Source: an uncultured Collinsella sp.
GTDB taxonomy: Bacteria > Actinomycetota > Coriobacteriia > Coriobacteriales > Coriobacteriaceae
Length of the DNA: 47,704 nt
Reading direction: 5' to 3'
Assembly: GCA_902479205.1 (NCBI GenBank)
Contig: CABSNX010000001.1
Span: 1-47,704, forward strand
In this document: positions 24,030-33,700 of the stretch, in pieces
Position numbering within the stretch: position 1 is the stretch's first letter
Layout: each line of letters begins with the position of its first letter
Position numbers and translations under genes: made by a program
The notes under the pieces: model-generated
The model's input: only the letters and a program-made list of their open reading frames with translations
What the model was told of the DNA's origin: nothing
Database searches by the model: none

Positions 24030-26060
24030 ATGACCGCACCTGCATCCAAACTGCTCCAGCCCATTACGGTTGGCCCCCTTGAGCTCAAGAACCGCATTAT
24101 GTTCCCGCCGCTGACCACCGGCTACGAGGAGCGCGACGGCTCCATTGGCGAGCGCAGCCTGGCTTTTTACGAGCGCCTGGCCCGTGGCGGCGTGAGCTAC
24201 ATCGTCATCGGCGACGTCGCTCCCGTTATGACCGCAAGCCCCACGCCCAAGCTGGCGACCGACGCCCAGATCCCCACGTTTAAGGCGCTGGCCGACGCCG
24301 TCCACAAGCACGGTGCCAAGGTCGCGCTGCAGCTGTTCCACCCCGAGTACGACGTGCCCGGCGTCGGCCGCATGGTCATGGGATCCATGGCCGCCGCCAA
24401 GGCCGCGCAGGAAGCCAAGGCCGCCGGTGACGAGGAGACCTTTGCCGCCAAGATGGCCGAGTCCAACGAGATCCGCAAACAGGCCTATGCCAAGCTGCAC
24501 CACGATATGCAGCACTTCGTGAACGAGGCGAGCGTAGAGCAGCTCACCCAGATTAAGGAGGCCATCGCCGCCTCGGCCGCTCGCGCGCAGCAGGCCGGCA
24601 TCGACGCCATCGAGGTCCACGGCGACCGCCTGGTGGGCTCGCTGTGCTCGGCCATCCTCAACCAGCGCACCGACGAGTACGGTGGCTCGTTCGAGAACCG
24701 CGTTCGCTACGCGCTCGAGGTCGTCGCTGCCATCAAGGAAGCCGCGCCGCAGCTGATGGTGGAGTACAAGCTTCCCGTGATCATGGAGAACCCCGACGGC
24801 ACGCCGCGCGGCAAGGGTGGCCTGCAGCCCGACGAGGCCTGCGAGTTTGCCAAGCTGCTCGAGGGCGCGGGCATCGACATGATCCAGGTCGCGCAGGCCA
24901 ACCACACCGGCAACATGGGCGATACCATTCCGCCCATGGGTGCCATGCCCTACAACTGGACGCTGCCCGTGGCCGAGCGCGTCAAGGCCCTGGTCTCCGT
25001 GCCGGTGGCAACCGTCGGTCGTGTTGTCTCGGTCGAGGCCGGCGAGAAGATTCTGGAAGACGGCGCGGCCGACATCATCGCCTATGGCCGCTCGCTCATG
25101 TGCGACCCCGACATTGCGCTGAAGGCCGCCACGGGCGAGCCCATTCGCGAGTGCCTCAACTGCAATAAGGGCTGTGTCGACGCGATTCAAAACCGCAAGT
25201 ACATCTCGTGCGTGCTCAACGCCGAGAACGGCGACGAGGCGACCATCGCGATTAAGCCTGGCGAGGGCGACAAGAAGATCGCCGTGGTGGGCGGTGGCAT
25301 CGCCGGTCTGGAGGCCGCGCGCGTGGCGGCCAAGCGCGGCTACGACGTGACCGTCTACGAGGCGAGCGATCATCTGGGCGGCCAGATTGTGCTGGCGGCC
25401 GCGCCTCCGCGCAAGGACGAGATCATGCGCTCCGTTGAGTACTACGAGAAGATTCTGCCCGGCCTGGGCGTGAAGGTTGAGCTCAACCATGCCGCTACCG
25501 CTGAGGACCTCAACGCCGCCGACGCCGCGATTGTGGCCGTGGGCGCGCACGACGTGGTCATCCCCGTTCCGGGTGCCGACTCGGACAAGGTCGTCTCGAG
25601 CTGGGACGTGCTGGCCGGCAAGGTGGAGCTTACGGGCCGCGTCACCGTCATTGGCGGCGGCCTGGTGGGCACCGAGACTGCCGAGTACCTGCTGCAGCAC
25701 GGCTGCGAGGTGGCGATCGTGGAGATGCTCGACAAGATTGCCGCGGGCGAGTCCGAGACCATTCTGCCGCTGATCATGAGCGACTTTGCAGAGCACAACG
25801 TGGAGCAGCACGTGAAGACCCGCCTGACCGCCATTACCGACGAGGGCGTGGAGGCTGTTCGCACCACTGAGGACGGCGCCGAGGAGCCGGTGAAGATCGC
25901 CTGCGATTACGTGGTGATGGCCGTGGGCTCCAAGGCCAACGCGTTTGACCTTGACGGCGTGACGGTGCCCGTGACCTGCGTGGGCGACTGCTCGGGCGAG
26001 CGTACCGCCGACATTGCGAGCGCCATCCGCACGGCATATCACGCGGCTAACGAGCTCTAA
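24030..26060 (+). CDS. Old-yellow-enzyme-family NADH:flavin oxidoreductase with Fe-S and FAD/NAD domains
   Basis: 676 residues from the ATG at 24030 (AGAGAGG 7 bp upstream; an ATG at 24024 is too close to it). Residues ~1-345 form the FMN TIM barrel (PITVGPLELKNRIMFPPLTT; GIDAIEVHGDRLVGSLCSAI; YGRSLMCDPD). A cysteine cluster CLNCNKGC, 12 residues later SC, binds a 4Fe-4S cluster. Then an FAD motif (IAVVGGGIAGLEAARVAAKR) and an NAD motif (VTVIGGGLVGTETAEYLLQH). This is the 2,4-dienoyl-CoA reductase/trimethylamine dehydrogenase architecture, which also includes bile-acid BaiCD/BaiH and other gut enoate reductases. The substrate is not determinable here. A VHGDRL segment replaces the more common HxAHGYL-type barrel motif. 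It is monocistronic with its own terminator. Confidence 0.9.
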   Translation: MTAPASKLLQPITVGPLELKNRIMFPPLTTGYEERDGSIGERSLAFYERLARGGVSYIVIGDVAPVMTASPTPKLATDAQIPTFKALADAVHKHGAKVALQLFHPEYDVPGVGRMVMGSMAAAKAAQEAKAAGDEETFAAKMAESNEIRKQAYAKLHHDMQHFVNEASVEQLTQIKEAIAASAARAQQAGIDAIEVHGDRLVGSLCSAILNQRTDEYGGSFENRVRYALEVVAAIKEAAPQLMVEYKLPVIMENPDGTPRGKGGLQPDEACEFAKLLEGAGIDMIQVAQANHTGNMGDTIPPMGAMPYNWTLPVAERVKALVSVPVATVGRVVSVEAGEKILEDGAADIIAYGRSLMCDPDIALKAATGEPIRECLNCNKGCVDAIQNRKYISCVLNAENGDEATIAIKPGEGDKKIAVVGGGIAGLEAARVAAKRGYDVTVYEASDHLGGQIVLAAAPPRKDEIMRSVEYYEKILPGLGVKVELNHAATAEDLNAADAAIVAVGAHDVVIPVPGADSDKVVSSWDVLAGKVELTGRVTVIGGGLVGTETAEYLLQHGCEVAIVEMLDKIAAGESETILPLIMSDFAEHNVEQHVKTRLTAITDEGVEAVRTTEDGAEEPVKIACDYVVMAVGSKANAFDLDGVTVPVTCVGDCSGERTADIASAIRTAYHAANEL

Positions 26061-26086
26061 GCAAGAAAACCATCGCGTATTGAGTG

Positions 26087-26122
26087 GGCGGGGAGTGCCG
26101 TATCGGTGCTCCCCGCCTTTTT
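26087..26122 (+). terminator. Terminator of the flavoenzyme gene
   Basis: GGCGGGGAG (26087-26095) pairs with CTCCCCGCC (26109-26117) and is followed by five T. Confidence 0.9.
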
Positions 26123-26154
26123 GTCGATAAGAGTGCCACTGACCAGCGGGTTCA

Positions 26155-26258
26155 GAAAATCCGAATCTTGAGCATCCGAAAATCCGAATCTTGAGCATCC
26201 GAAAATCCGAATTTTCTGAACACGAAAATCCGAATCGCAACCACCCGAAAATCCGAAT
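26155..26258 (+). repeat. Iteron-like array: five GAAAATCCGAAT copies at exact 23-bp spacing
   Basis: The 12-mer GAAAATCCGAAT occurs at 26155, 26178, 26201, 26224 and 26247, always 23 bp apart. Copies 1-3 also share flanking CTTGAGCATCC. The third copy reads GAAAATCCGAATTTTC, close to a palindrome. The array sits directly upstream of the DUF4143-type ATPase and ends 5 bp before its likely -10 element. Regular phasing near two helical turns suits side-by-side protein binding. Confidence 0.93.
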
Positions 26259-26259
26259 T

Positions 26260-26268
26260 TGCTACAGT
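26260..26268 (+). promoter_or_regulatory. Candidate extended -10 of the ATPase gene, abutting the iterons
   Basis: TGCTACAGT fits an extended -10 (TG-N-TACAGT). No -35 is seen; the -35 position and spacer are occupied by the last two repeat copies, so a repeat-binding protein would compete with RNA polymerase. Confidence 0.5.
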
Positions 26269-26317
26269 GGAATAGAAGAATCAGAAAGCAGGAACTGGAA
26301 ATCTGCGGGGGTGGCTC

Positions 26318-27622
26318 ATGGCAGGCGAGAGGCTACATCGGGACGGATACATCCCACGTATCGTGGATGCGCAAATCGAGCGCTACCTTCGTGTCTTTGG
26401 AGCGGTCGAGATTGCGGGCACCAAGTGGTGCGGCAAGACGTGGGCCGCGCTCGAGCACGGGGCGTCCGCCTCGTATGTCGACGAGAATCTCGACCTCGCG
26501 CGTGCCGACCCGGCGATGATGTTGCTGGGAGACCGTCCGCATATTATCGATGAGTGGCAGCGCGTTCCCCAGATTTGGGACTACGTTAGACACGAGGTTG
26601 ACCGCACCCGGGGTACGCGCGGCGCCTATATCCTCACGGGTTCCGCCACGCCCGCGTTTGGCTCAAAGGCGGAGGCGCCCGCGCATAGTGGAGCTGGCCG
26701 CATCGGCCGCGTCCGCATGCACCCCATGACGCTTGCCGAGACAGGTGAGTCCAACGGCAAGGTGAGCCTGGCGGGCTTGTTTGAGCATCGTTTTGAGCCC
26801 TGCCGGTGCGATGGCGATACACCGGGGCTTGTCGAAGCCGCTTGCCGCGGCGGCTGGCCCGAGGCGATCGATATGGTTTCGGCTGACGCCCAGCTCATCG
26901 CCCGCGAATATCTCAACACCACGTTTTCGAGCAGCTTCCCGGCGGTCGGTCTCGACCCCGATATTGCCCGTCGAGTGTCAGCATCGATCGCGCGCAATCT
27001 GGGACAGGCAACCACGTATAAAACGATTCTTATGGATATGTTCGGTGCCGAGGAGGAGCCCGCAGCGTTTGCCGATGAGACCAAGGTGCGCAGGTACCTG
27101 GATGCCCTCAAAGGCATGTTTATTCTCGAGGAGGTTCCCGGTTGGGTTCCCGCCGCGCGCGACAAACGGCGCTTTACCGTCAAGCCCAAGCGCTATCTGG
27201 CAGATCCGAGCCTTGCTTGCGCCTTGCTAGGTATGTCCTCGCGGGCGCTGCTTGCCGACTGGCAGACATTTGGTCTGGTGTTTGAGAATTTGGTCATACG
27301 CGACCTTTCGGTCTACGCACGTTCGCTCGACCTGCTGGATAGCACGCCCGTGCGCTATTATCGCGACGATTCGGGCCTTGAGTGCGATGCTATCGTGCAG
27401 CTAGCCGACGGACGGTGGGCCGCCTTTGAGATTAAGGTGAGTGAAGATAAAGCGAGCGCCGGCGTCGAGAGCCTCAAGCGCGTTCGCAAGAAGGTCTGTG
27501 GAAATCCTCGTTCACGCACACGCGAACCGGAGTTTATGGCCGTGATTGTGGGGGTGGGTGAGTACGCCCGCGAGGTCGAGGACGGTATCTACGTGATACC
27601 CGTTCGCGCGTTGGGGTGTTAA
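26318..27622 (+). CDS. Orphan AAA-type ATPase with DUF4143 domain
   Basis: 434 residues. An N-terminal AAA domain has Walker A GTKWCGKTW (residues ~34-42), Walker B HIIDEWQRVP and a sensor-like ILTGSATP. The C-terminal half is DUF4143-like, with a nuclease-fold-like motif YYRDDSGLECDAIVQ then WAAFEIKVSE (an Asp...Glu-x-Lys arrangement). Such proteins are common, usually orphan, in gut bacteria; their cellular role is not established. No partner gene is coupled. The start ATG has a GGGGGTGG-like site upstream. The exact 23-bp repeat array upstream suggests autoregulation by this or another repeat-binding protein. No terminator is obvious after the gene before the 27662 palindrome. Confidence 0.85.
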   Translation: MAGERLHRDGYIPRIVDAQIERYLRVFGAVEIAGTKWCGKTWAALEHGASASYVDENLDLARADPAMMLLGDRPHIIDEWQRVPQIWDYVRHEVDRTRGTRGAYILTGSATPAFGSKAEAPAHSGAGRIGRVRMHPMTLAETGESNGKVSLAGLFEHRFEPCRCDGDTPGLVEAACRGGWPEAIDMVSADAQLIAREYLNTTFSSSFPAVGLDPDIARRVSASIARNLGQATTYKTILMDMFGAEEEPAAFADETKVRRYLDALKGMFILEEVPGWVPAARDKRRFTVKPKRYLADPSLACALLGMSSRALLADWQTFGLVFENLVIRDLSVYARSLDLLDSTPVRYYRDDSGLECDAIVQLADGRWAAFEIKVSEDKASAGVESLKRVRKKVCGNPRSRTREPEFMAVIVGVGEYAREVEDGIYVIPVRALGC

Positions 27623-27661
27623 GGGGCGGCACGCCGTGTGTCCGCTGCCCGGTGCCACGGA

Positions 27662-27727
27662 TTGGTGCAAGGGGGCCAGGTTTGTTTGCACCATGTTGGT
27701 GCGAAGTAACCTGCCCCCTTGCACCAA
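27662..27727. repeat. REP-like inverted doublet
   Basis: Outer arms TTGGTGCAAGGGGGCCAGGT(T) and AACCTGCCCCCTTGCACCAA differ by one inserted base. Each half also folds on itself (GGTGCAA...TTGCACC). Each half has the form stem-AGGGGG-CAGGTTT-stem seen at 9156, so this is two REP-like units head to head (BIME-like). It lies between the ATPase gene and the surface operon and may end ATPase transcription. Confidence 0.7.
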
Positions 27728-27873
27728 GGGTTTGACTTTTAAGACATCATTAAGGCTTGCGTTGTGGAGCAAGCCGCAGGTCAATGCTATTCTTTTACCT
27801 TATCGTATGGTGTTGTATTCTGCCTGAATTCTCTACCTGCGAACAACGGATAAACGCGACCGAGCGGAAAAGG

Positions 27874-28923
27874 ATGGCACGCCCGCAAGCAGGGCAAACG
27901 CAAGCGATGAGTGGCATGGACCGACATAGCGAGCTCCAGCAGCACATGACGGCGGCCGAGTACCGCCAAGCTGCCGACGAGCACGTGCGGACCCTCAAGG
28001 ATTTCTGGAAGGATTTCCTGGTGAGCGGTCTGTTTGTGCTGGCTGCCATCGTTGCCATCTTTGCATGCCTGGCCTGGTTTGCTGCGAATAACCGAGTGAG
28101 CGCCACGGGGGGCACGATCGGGGCGAAGGCGGGGCGCTATAGCCTTACCGCCACCGGCGAAGGCGAGCCCGACGCCCACACGGGATATTACGAGCGCACG
28201 GACGCCGAAAAGCAAAACATCACGAGGCTCGATACGACGGACGCCATGACGGTAACGCTGGAATCCAACCTCAACAACGAGTCCGCCGGCTCTCTGTATC
28301 CGGGTGCCCGAGGCAAGATTACGTTTACGGTGAAGCCGCTGGTGGATGACCTGAACGGGGTCACGATCAACTTGTCACGCGTGCTTAAAGTCACGGGCAA
28401 TGTCGTTGTTGAGGACGGAAAAACGCTGACGTCTGATGCGCAAACGCTCCTTGGCTTGGCTAAGGGCCATTTGCTGTTCTTTACGAGCTGCCAGAACGGG
28501 TACTACTCGGGGCGCGTAGTCGATAGCAAGATCAGGATTGACAAGAGCGAATTTTGCAAGGAGGGGTCGAGCGAGACCACAGAGTCAAAAGAGGTGAGCC
28601 TGTACTGGGTATGGCCGGAGTACTTCCAGAACTTTGTCCTTACGGGCAACACGAATTACTACAAGAATCTGTTTGCGGCGGCGGGCGACGCAAAGTCTGA
28701 CTACGGCGCTCTGCAGGCAGATATGAACGCGCATAAAGCGAACTACTTCTATGGCGCGGCAAACGGCACAAGTGCTGCCAACGCTCCTGCGGTTTCGGCT
28801 GACATGTCCTTCAGCGACGCCGCCATCTGCTCGGCGCTGTACAACAATGCCGACGAGCAGATCGGCAATAAGGTCGAATACATTCAACTTAGAATTAGCG
28901 CTCAGGAGGGCGTGAGCTCATGA
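27874..28923 (+). CDS. Membrane-anchored exported protein 1 of the surface operon
   Basis: 349 residues if started at the ATG at 27874; ATGs at 27907 or 27916 are alternatives, none with a strong ribosome-binding site. One hydrophobic helix (FLVSGLFVLAAIVAIFACLAWF, residues ~48-70) is preceded by a ~47-residue cytoplasmic segment. It is followed by ANNRVSATGGTIGAKAG and a ~270-residue extracytoplasmic domain predicted mostly beta (for example GKITFTVKPLVDDLNGVTIN). No LPxTG-type motif is present. The topology (signal anchor followed at once by WFxxNxxVSAxG) resembles exported pilin- or camelysin-like proteins, but no family is assigned. Its stop overlaps the next start (ATGA), so it is coupled to protein 2. 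Confidence 0.75.
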   Translation: MARPQAGQTQAMSGMDRHSELQQHMTAAEYRQAADEHVRTLKDFWKDFLVSGLFVLAAIVAIFACLAWFAANNRVSATGGTIGAKAGRYSLTATGEGEPDAHTGYYERTDAEKQNITRLDTTDAMTVTLESNLNNESAGSLYPGARGKITFTVKPLVDDLNGVTINLSRVLKVTGNVVVEDGKTLTSDAQTLLGLAKGHLLFFTSCQNGYYSGRVVDSKIRIDKSEFCKEGSSETTESKEVSLYWVWPEYFQNFVLTGNTNYYKNLFAAAGDAKSDYGALQADMNAHKANYFYGAANGTSAANAPAVSADMSFSDAAICSALYNNADEQIGNKVEYIQLRISAQEGVSS

Positions 28924-29726
28924 GCACCATGCAAACGCGCCTCGGCGATGCCCGCAATTGGATAGAAAACCACCGCGCACAGACCCTCGCGGTCTTGGTG
29001 CTGCTCGCGGCCATCATTTTTATCATCGGCCTTACCATGACATGGTTCGTAAGCAGCAAAAGTTTGTCTACGGTGGGTAAGATTCAAACGCCCGCGCAGC
29101 TTAAGATCATGGGTCCCAACCAGACAAGCATTGAGCCCATCGAGATTTCGTATGACGAGTCGCGCGGCGATGAGAAGAAAGACGACGGCACCGTGACCGT
29201 TCGTCGCGCGTTTTGTGTGCGGAGCGACAATGGCGATCCCGCTGCCGGCGGTCAAGCGTTTGAGCTGCAGGTGGCAAATACCACGAATATCACGGGGCTG
29301 ACAATCAATGTGTACCACGTGACGGTCAACGAATCGTCGGCAACGAAGGGAGATGTGGTCGGCCTCGACGGGCTCAACCGCACCTACTCATGGAGCAAGA
29401 AGAGCAGCACCCCGATTAAGTTCGCTTTTATCAACTCCGCGGACGGGACAAGTACGTTAGCTAAGGAGCTTGAGGCAAACGACCCGACGTACGGCTCGTA
29501 CGTGAATGTCCAGAAAAACGCGCGCCCGCTCTACCGGTATCACGAGTTCACAAAGAGTCAGCTCGACGGTTACAGCGATAAGAACAAAAGGGCCAACGCC
29601 GCCACGAACTTCATCATCGAGTGCACGTGGAATCCGGGCGTTGTGACCGTAAACGGAAAGACAGTCTCAAACGTCAAAGAGACCGACATGGTCTACCTAA
29701 TCGCTCGCGGCACGAGCGGCAACTAA
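28920..29726 (+). CDS. Membrane-anchored exported protein 2 of the surface operon
   Basis: 268 residues. A single hydrophobic helix (QTLAVLVLLAAIIFIIGLTM, residues ~21-43) continues into TWFVSSKSLSTVGKI, paralleling the WFAANNRVSATGG junction in protein 1. The remaining ~220 residues are extracytoplasmic and beta-rich (QAFELQVANTTNITGLTINV), with no wall-sorting motif. The start overlaps protein 1 by 4 bp (ATGA). Although sequences differ, the shared topology and matching post-helix motif suggest an old duplication with protein 1. Function unknown; it probably sits in the membrane facing the wall as part of a surface structure. Confidence 0.78.
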   Translation: MSTMQTRLGDARNWIENHRAQTLAVLVLLAAIIFIIGLTMTWFVSSKSLSTVGKIQTPAQLKIMGPNQTSIEPIEISYDESRGDEKKDDGTVTVRRAFCVRSDNGDPAAGGQAFELQVANTTNITGLTINVYHVTVNESSATKGDVVGLDGLNRTYSWSKKSSTPIKFAFINSADGTSTLAKELEANDPTYGSYVNVQKNARPLYRYHEFTKSQLDGYSDKNKRANAATNFIIECTWNPGVVTVNGKTVSNVKETDMVYLIARGTSGN

Positions 29727-29749
29727 TAGCAGGAAGGGAGGGGCGCCAG

Positions 29750-30727
29750 ATGAGGAAAGACAAGAACGCACAAAATGAAATCGCAAGGCCTGCCGGCAAG
29801 CACTTTGCACAGGTTGACGATCATGCGGCGAAGTCTGCCTTGGCGGAGTCTGCTGCCCCTAATTCCAAAGTGCGCAAACGCCTGTGGGCAGTTGCGGTGC
29901 TGCTGTGCGCCGTCGCGATTGCGACGGGAACCTACCTTACCTACACGGCCTTTTTGGCGGGTGACTTTCTTAAGTCGGTTGCTGTTTCGGGCACGTCACA
30001 GGCGCTGTTTGCCTCGGACATGCTTACGGGCTACACGAATGATACGCTGAATGACGAGGGGATTGCCGTCCGAAGCGTCATTGCCGACACGAGTGGGGAA
30101 AACTGCTCTTTTACCTTTCGCATTTACAACCATCTGCTGGGCGACAAGAACAAGGTCAACGACAAGGACGTTAACGCGACGCTGAGCGTGACGGCGACGG
30201 GTACGACGAAAGCTTGGAGCATAAGCGGTGAGCCTGCGCTGACGGCGAACGGCACGGTCGGCCTTTCCTTCCCCGCCAACAAGGCAACCATGTATACCTA
30301 TAAGGTTACGTTTTCCAAGGCAGACCTCAACAAAGCATCCTTCACCGTTAAGGCCCAGGTCGGCTCCAATAGCCCTGGCACCAACCTTAAATGGCTCGCC
30401 GCCAAGATTGCGCCTTCCGAGCGTGCAGAGGTAACGGCTTCGGGCGTTTCGGGCGAGTGGGTCGATAAGAACTCGGATATCAACGCTTTCGACGCTTACA
30501 ACTATCGCGCGACCGTTACGGGCGCGCCAACAAAAATCAAGCTTACATGGGGCGACAAGGTTGAGCTTGACCCATTTTTGGCGACGAATCATTCCGACGC
30601 GACCTTTGATGGAAGGTCGGTTACGTTCACCATGGATCCCGGGTCGGAGATTATTACCTTTTACCGTTCGACGGATACCGCGCCCGGCAGCTTGGATGAC
30701 ATCGGTGTTACGTGCAGGGCTGCGTAG
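29750..30727 (+). CDS. Membrane-anchored exported protein 3 of the surface operon
   Basis: 325 residues from the ATG at 29750, which follows GGGAGGGG by ~7 bp and lies 23 bp after protein 2. A basic cytoplasmic segment precedes the helix (LWAVAVLLCAVAIATGTYLTY, ~residues 45-66). The text AFLAGDFLKSVAVSGTSQAL and FASDML then opens an extracytoplasmic domain (SVIADTSGENCSFTFRIYNH; KVTFSKADLNKASFTVKAQV). No cell-wall anchor motif. The N-terminal design is reminiscent of SipW-dependent TasA/CalY-like fibre proteins, but that link is weak and no signal peptidase gene is adjacent. Confidence 0.75.
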   Translation: MRKDKNAQNEIARPAGKHFAQVDDHAAKSALAESAAPNSKVRKRLWAVAVLLCAVAIATGTYLTYTAFLAGDFLKSVAVSGTSQALFASDMLTGYTNDTLNDEGIAVRSVIADTSGENCSFTFRIYNHLLGDKNKVNDKDVNATLSVTATGTTKAWSISGEPALTANGTVGLSFPANKATMYTYKVTFSKADLNKASFTVKAQVGSNSPGTNLKWLAAKIAPSERAEVTASGVSGEWVDKNSDINAFDAYNYRATVTGAPTKIKLTWGDKVELDPFLATNHSDATFDGRSVTFTMDPGSEIITFYRSTDTAPGSLDDIGVTCRAA

Positions 30728-30791
30728 GCCAACCGCAATCTGTGATTTTGAGACCCCGCACGGGGCATGAGATAGAACGAGGTAGGACCAG

Positions 30792-33700
30792 ATGAGAACG
30801 GCAAAGCGCATAACAACCGCATGCCTGACTGCGATCATGATTTTCCAGGCGCTTGCGCCCTCCACGGAGGTGTTCGCGCAAGAGCTCGACGCCGTCATGG
30901 AGGCATCCGTCTCCGCCGCGCGCGCCGCGGGCAACACGGCGCGCTCCGTACAGGATGCTGTGGCCACCGCGCTGCAAGATGCTGACCAGGCTACATCTGA
31001 TGATGTCGCAACGACTCCGGGCGCCGACGCTGGCGCTACCGAGGGCGGCGACGGTTCTACCAACGCTGGCGAATCACAGGACTCCACGACCGATGGAACC
31101 ACTAACGGCGATACCCCAACGGAGGGCGACGCGTCCCAAGACGATGCGGCTGCCGATGAGGGTGCTGCTGACGGAGAACAAGCGGATGACGCGGACGCGG
31201 ATGCTGCTGATCAGGCAAACACCGCCCCCACCATCGCTACTGTCGAGGATCTCAGGCACGCGTTGGGTGACGGCAATGTCATCACTGACGACTTGGGCGC
31301 CGTCACGGCCATTACCTTTGAGTCCAACGCCGACCTTATCGCCATCTCCAACACCGATCCCGCCATCTACCAGAACGCGAACATCTCCAAAGGTGGCTCG
31401 ACCGGCATCGACTTCGACGTGTGCGGCGCGGAGATCGTGGACGGCCTGGGTAGCCTCACGTTCCAGGGCTTCGGCAGCGATGCCTACCCTTTCAAAGGCG
31501 CGCTCAACCTCGGCGACAGGACCCTGACCGTCAACAAGACGCTCTTCAACAACATCGAGCTCAGCGACGCCAACAGCACCGTAAAGCTCACCTGGAAGGG
31601 TACCGATGCCCAGCCCATCGTGGCCGCAAAGGTCACGGGCGCGGACAAGACGCTTGCTGCCACCGTAACCGTGGGCACGCCCAAGAGCGATACCGAAAAG
31701 GACATCTGCAAGCTCGCCTCGCCACTTGTGGGCGAGGTCACGGGCGCGCTCACGCTTAACGCAACCTACGTGACAAGCGCGAACAGCCCCCTGGCGATCG
31801 ATATGCAATCGAGCACAGGCAACATGGGCTTGCTTGTGAACACCCTTGCCGAAGGAGCATCGCTTACGCTTGCGGGCCTCGCCCTGCCGGACAAACTCGA
31901 CGGTACCCCCACTATCAACGCGACAGCCGCTGATGCCAACGCGGGGGGTCTTATCGGCGAGGCGCGGGAGGGTGCCACCGTCGCCCTACCAACTGGCATC
32001 GATGTCTCGGCGCTGAGCGTCGCAGGTAAAAACGCGGCGGGCGGTCTTATCGGTAAGGCCACCAACCTCACGCTCAACATCGCTGATGGCGTAACGGTTA
32101 AGCCGGCGTGCAACGTCGGCGATAAAGACAGCGCTTGCTCCGGTGGCGTCATCGGCGACGTGAGCTTTGCGCAAGGATTTATCGTTAAGCCCAATATGTT
32201 CGACCTGGGCAAGCTTGTGACGCTTGGTGCATCGCAACGCGCCGGCGCCCTTTTTGGTGTGGCCGATATTTCTAATGGCGACATCGTGGTGCAAGGCGGA
32301 ACGTATAAGAGCAAGTTTACCTTACCGGAAGAAGTTAGCTTCAACGGCAGCTACGGCGGCCTTGTCGGCAAGGTGTTTGCGACGGCAAAAGGCGTCGATG
32401 AGTCGCTGCGCGCCTTTGTGGTCCAAAAGGATGCGGATAAGAAAACGTGCTCAATTGAGTTTGAACTTGCGGGCAAGCTGTCCGATACGGGCGGTGTTGT
32501 TGGCTATGTTGGCGATAGCGCGGACTCCAATTCGCAGCCTGTCGCCGTTGTGCTCGACGGCGTGACGGTTGCGTGCAAGGGAGATGCTTCGGCGCGAACG
32601 GACGCCGGAAAGTTCGGTGGTGCCGTGGGCGTTGTCGACGCGCGCAATGTCCTTGACGTGCGAGATTTCAAACTTACAAGCGACAATCCTATCGGTAAGG
32701 CGCAAAGCAACCGTGCCGCGGGAATTGCAGGCTCCGCGTGGAATGCTGTAATCAAATTCAGCGGCATCACGGATCTGTCGGGCGCAAGTTTTGCCGAAAA
32801 CAGCACGACGGGCCAGCTCGTATACGAGAACCACAACGCGCTGATTTTTGCTGTCGGCGATGGCTCTGACGCTGACAAGGGTGCAGCGGGCTGGACCTTC
32901 AAACGTAGCAATACTGCCTCGAAGACGGACGACATCGCGACCTACGGCGAAGTTATTCGTCTGGGCGGCGACTTCATTAAGCTTGATGTGGACACTCATA
33001 AGTTGACCTTGCCGGATTCGCTGACGGCAGCTAACGGTGCCTACACCCTAACCTCTGTTGAGGATTTCGCCAAACTTGCAATCACCTGGCAAACCAACGG
33101 CTACTACTCCATGGTCGAGGGCGTTTCCGAAAACAACCCGAACATCTTGCAGTCCTCGACCATTACGGTGAACGGCACTATTGATCTCAAGGGCACGGGC
33201 CTGACGGGTTTCACGCAGGATCGTGCAGACGGCTCGCAAGTTTTCTCGGGAACGTTGAACGGCGGCGGCACAAATGGCAACGGCACAATCAACCTTGCCG
33301 TCGGCGAGCCGTACGGCAAGCGTGGTGAAGCTGTGCTCGACGGCAATGACACGAGCAACGGCAACGGCAAAATCTACCGCCACGGCCGCTTGGGCTTGTT
33401 CGCGGCCGTCAACGGCGCAACCATCTCCAACGTCACAATCGCTGGTTCCATGAAGTTCGATAACGGTTCGGCTATCGATGCCGGGTCGCTTGCAGGTACC
33501 ATCGTCGGCAACCTGCCATTGTCTGGCGTAACGTGCAAAACGAATATCGCGTGTGATGATACGTTCGGCAACGAAGTGAACATTGGTGGTATTGCGGGCA
33601 GCGTGTCGGCGGCTTCTACGGTTGCGTTTAAGGATAACAGCAGGGCTCAAGCGACCATCGCTGCAACTAAAACGCTTAACGGCAATAGTCGCATTGGCGG

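Noticed and set aside
26155..26258. Plasmid or phage replication origin (iterons)
   Set aside because: No Rep protein or partition gene; the downstream gene is a DUF4143-type ATPase and flanking genes are chromosomal.
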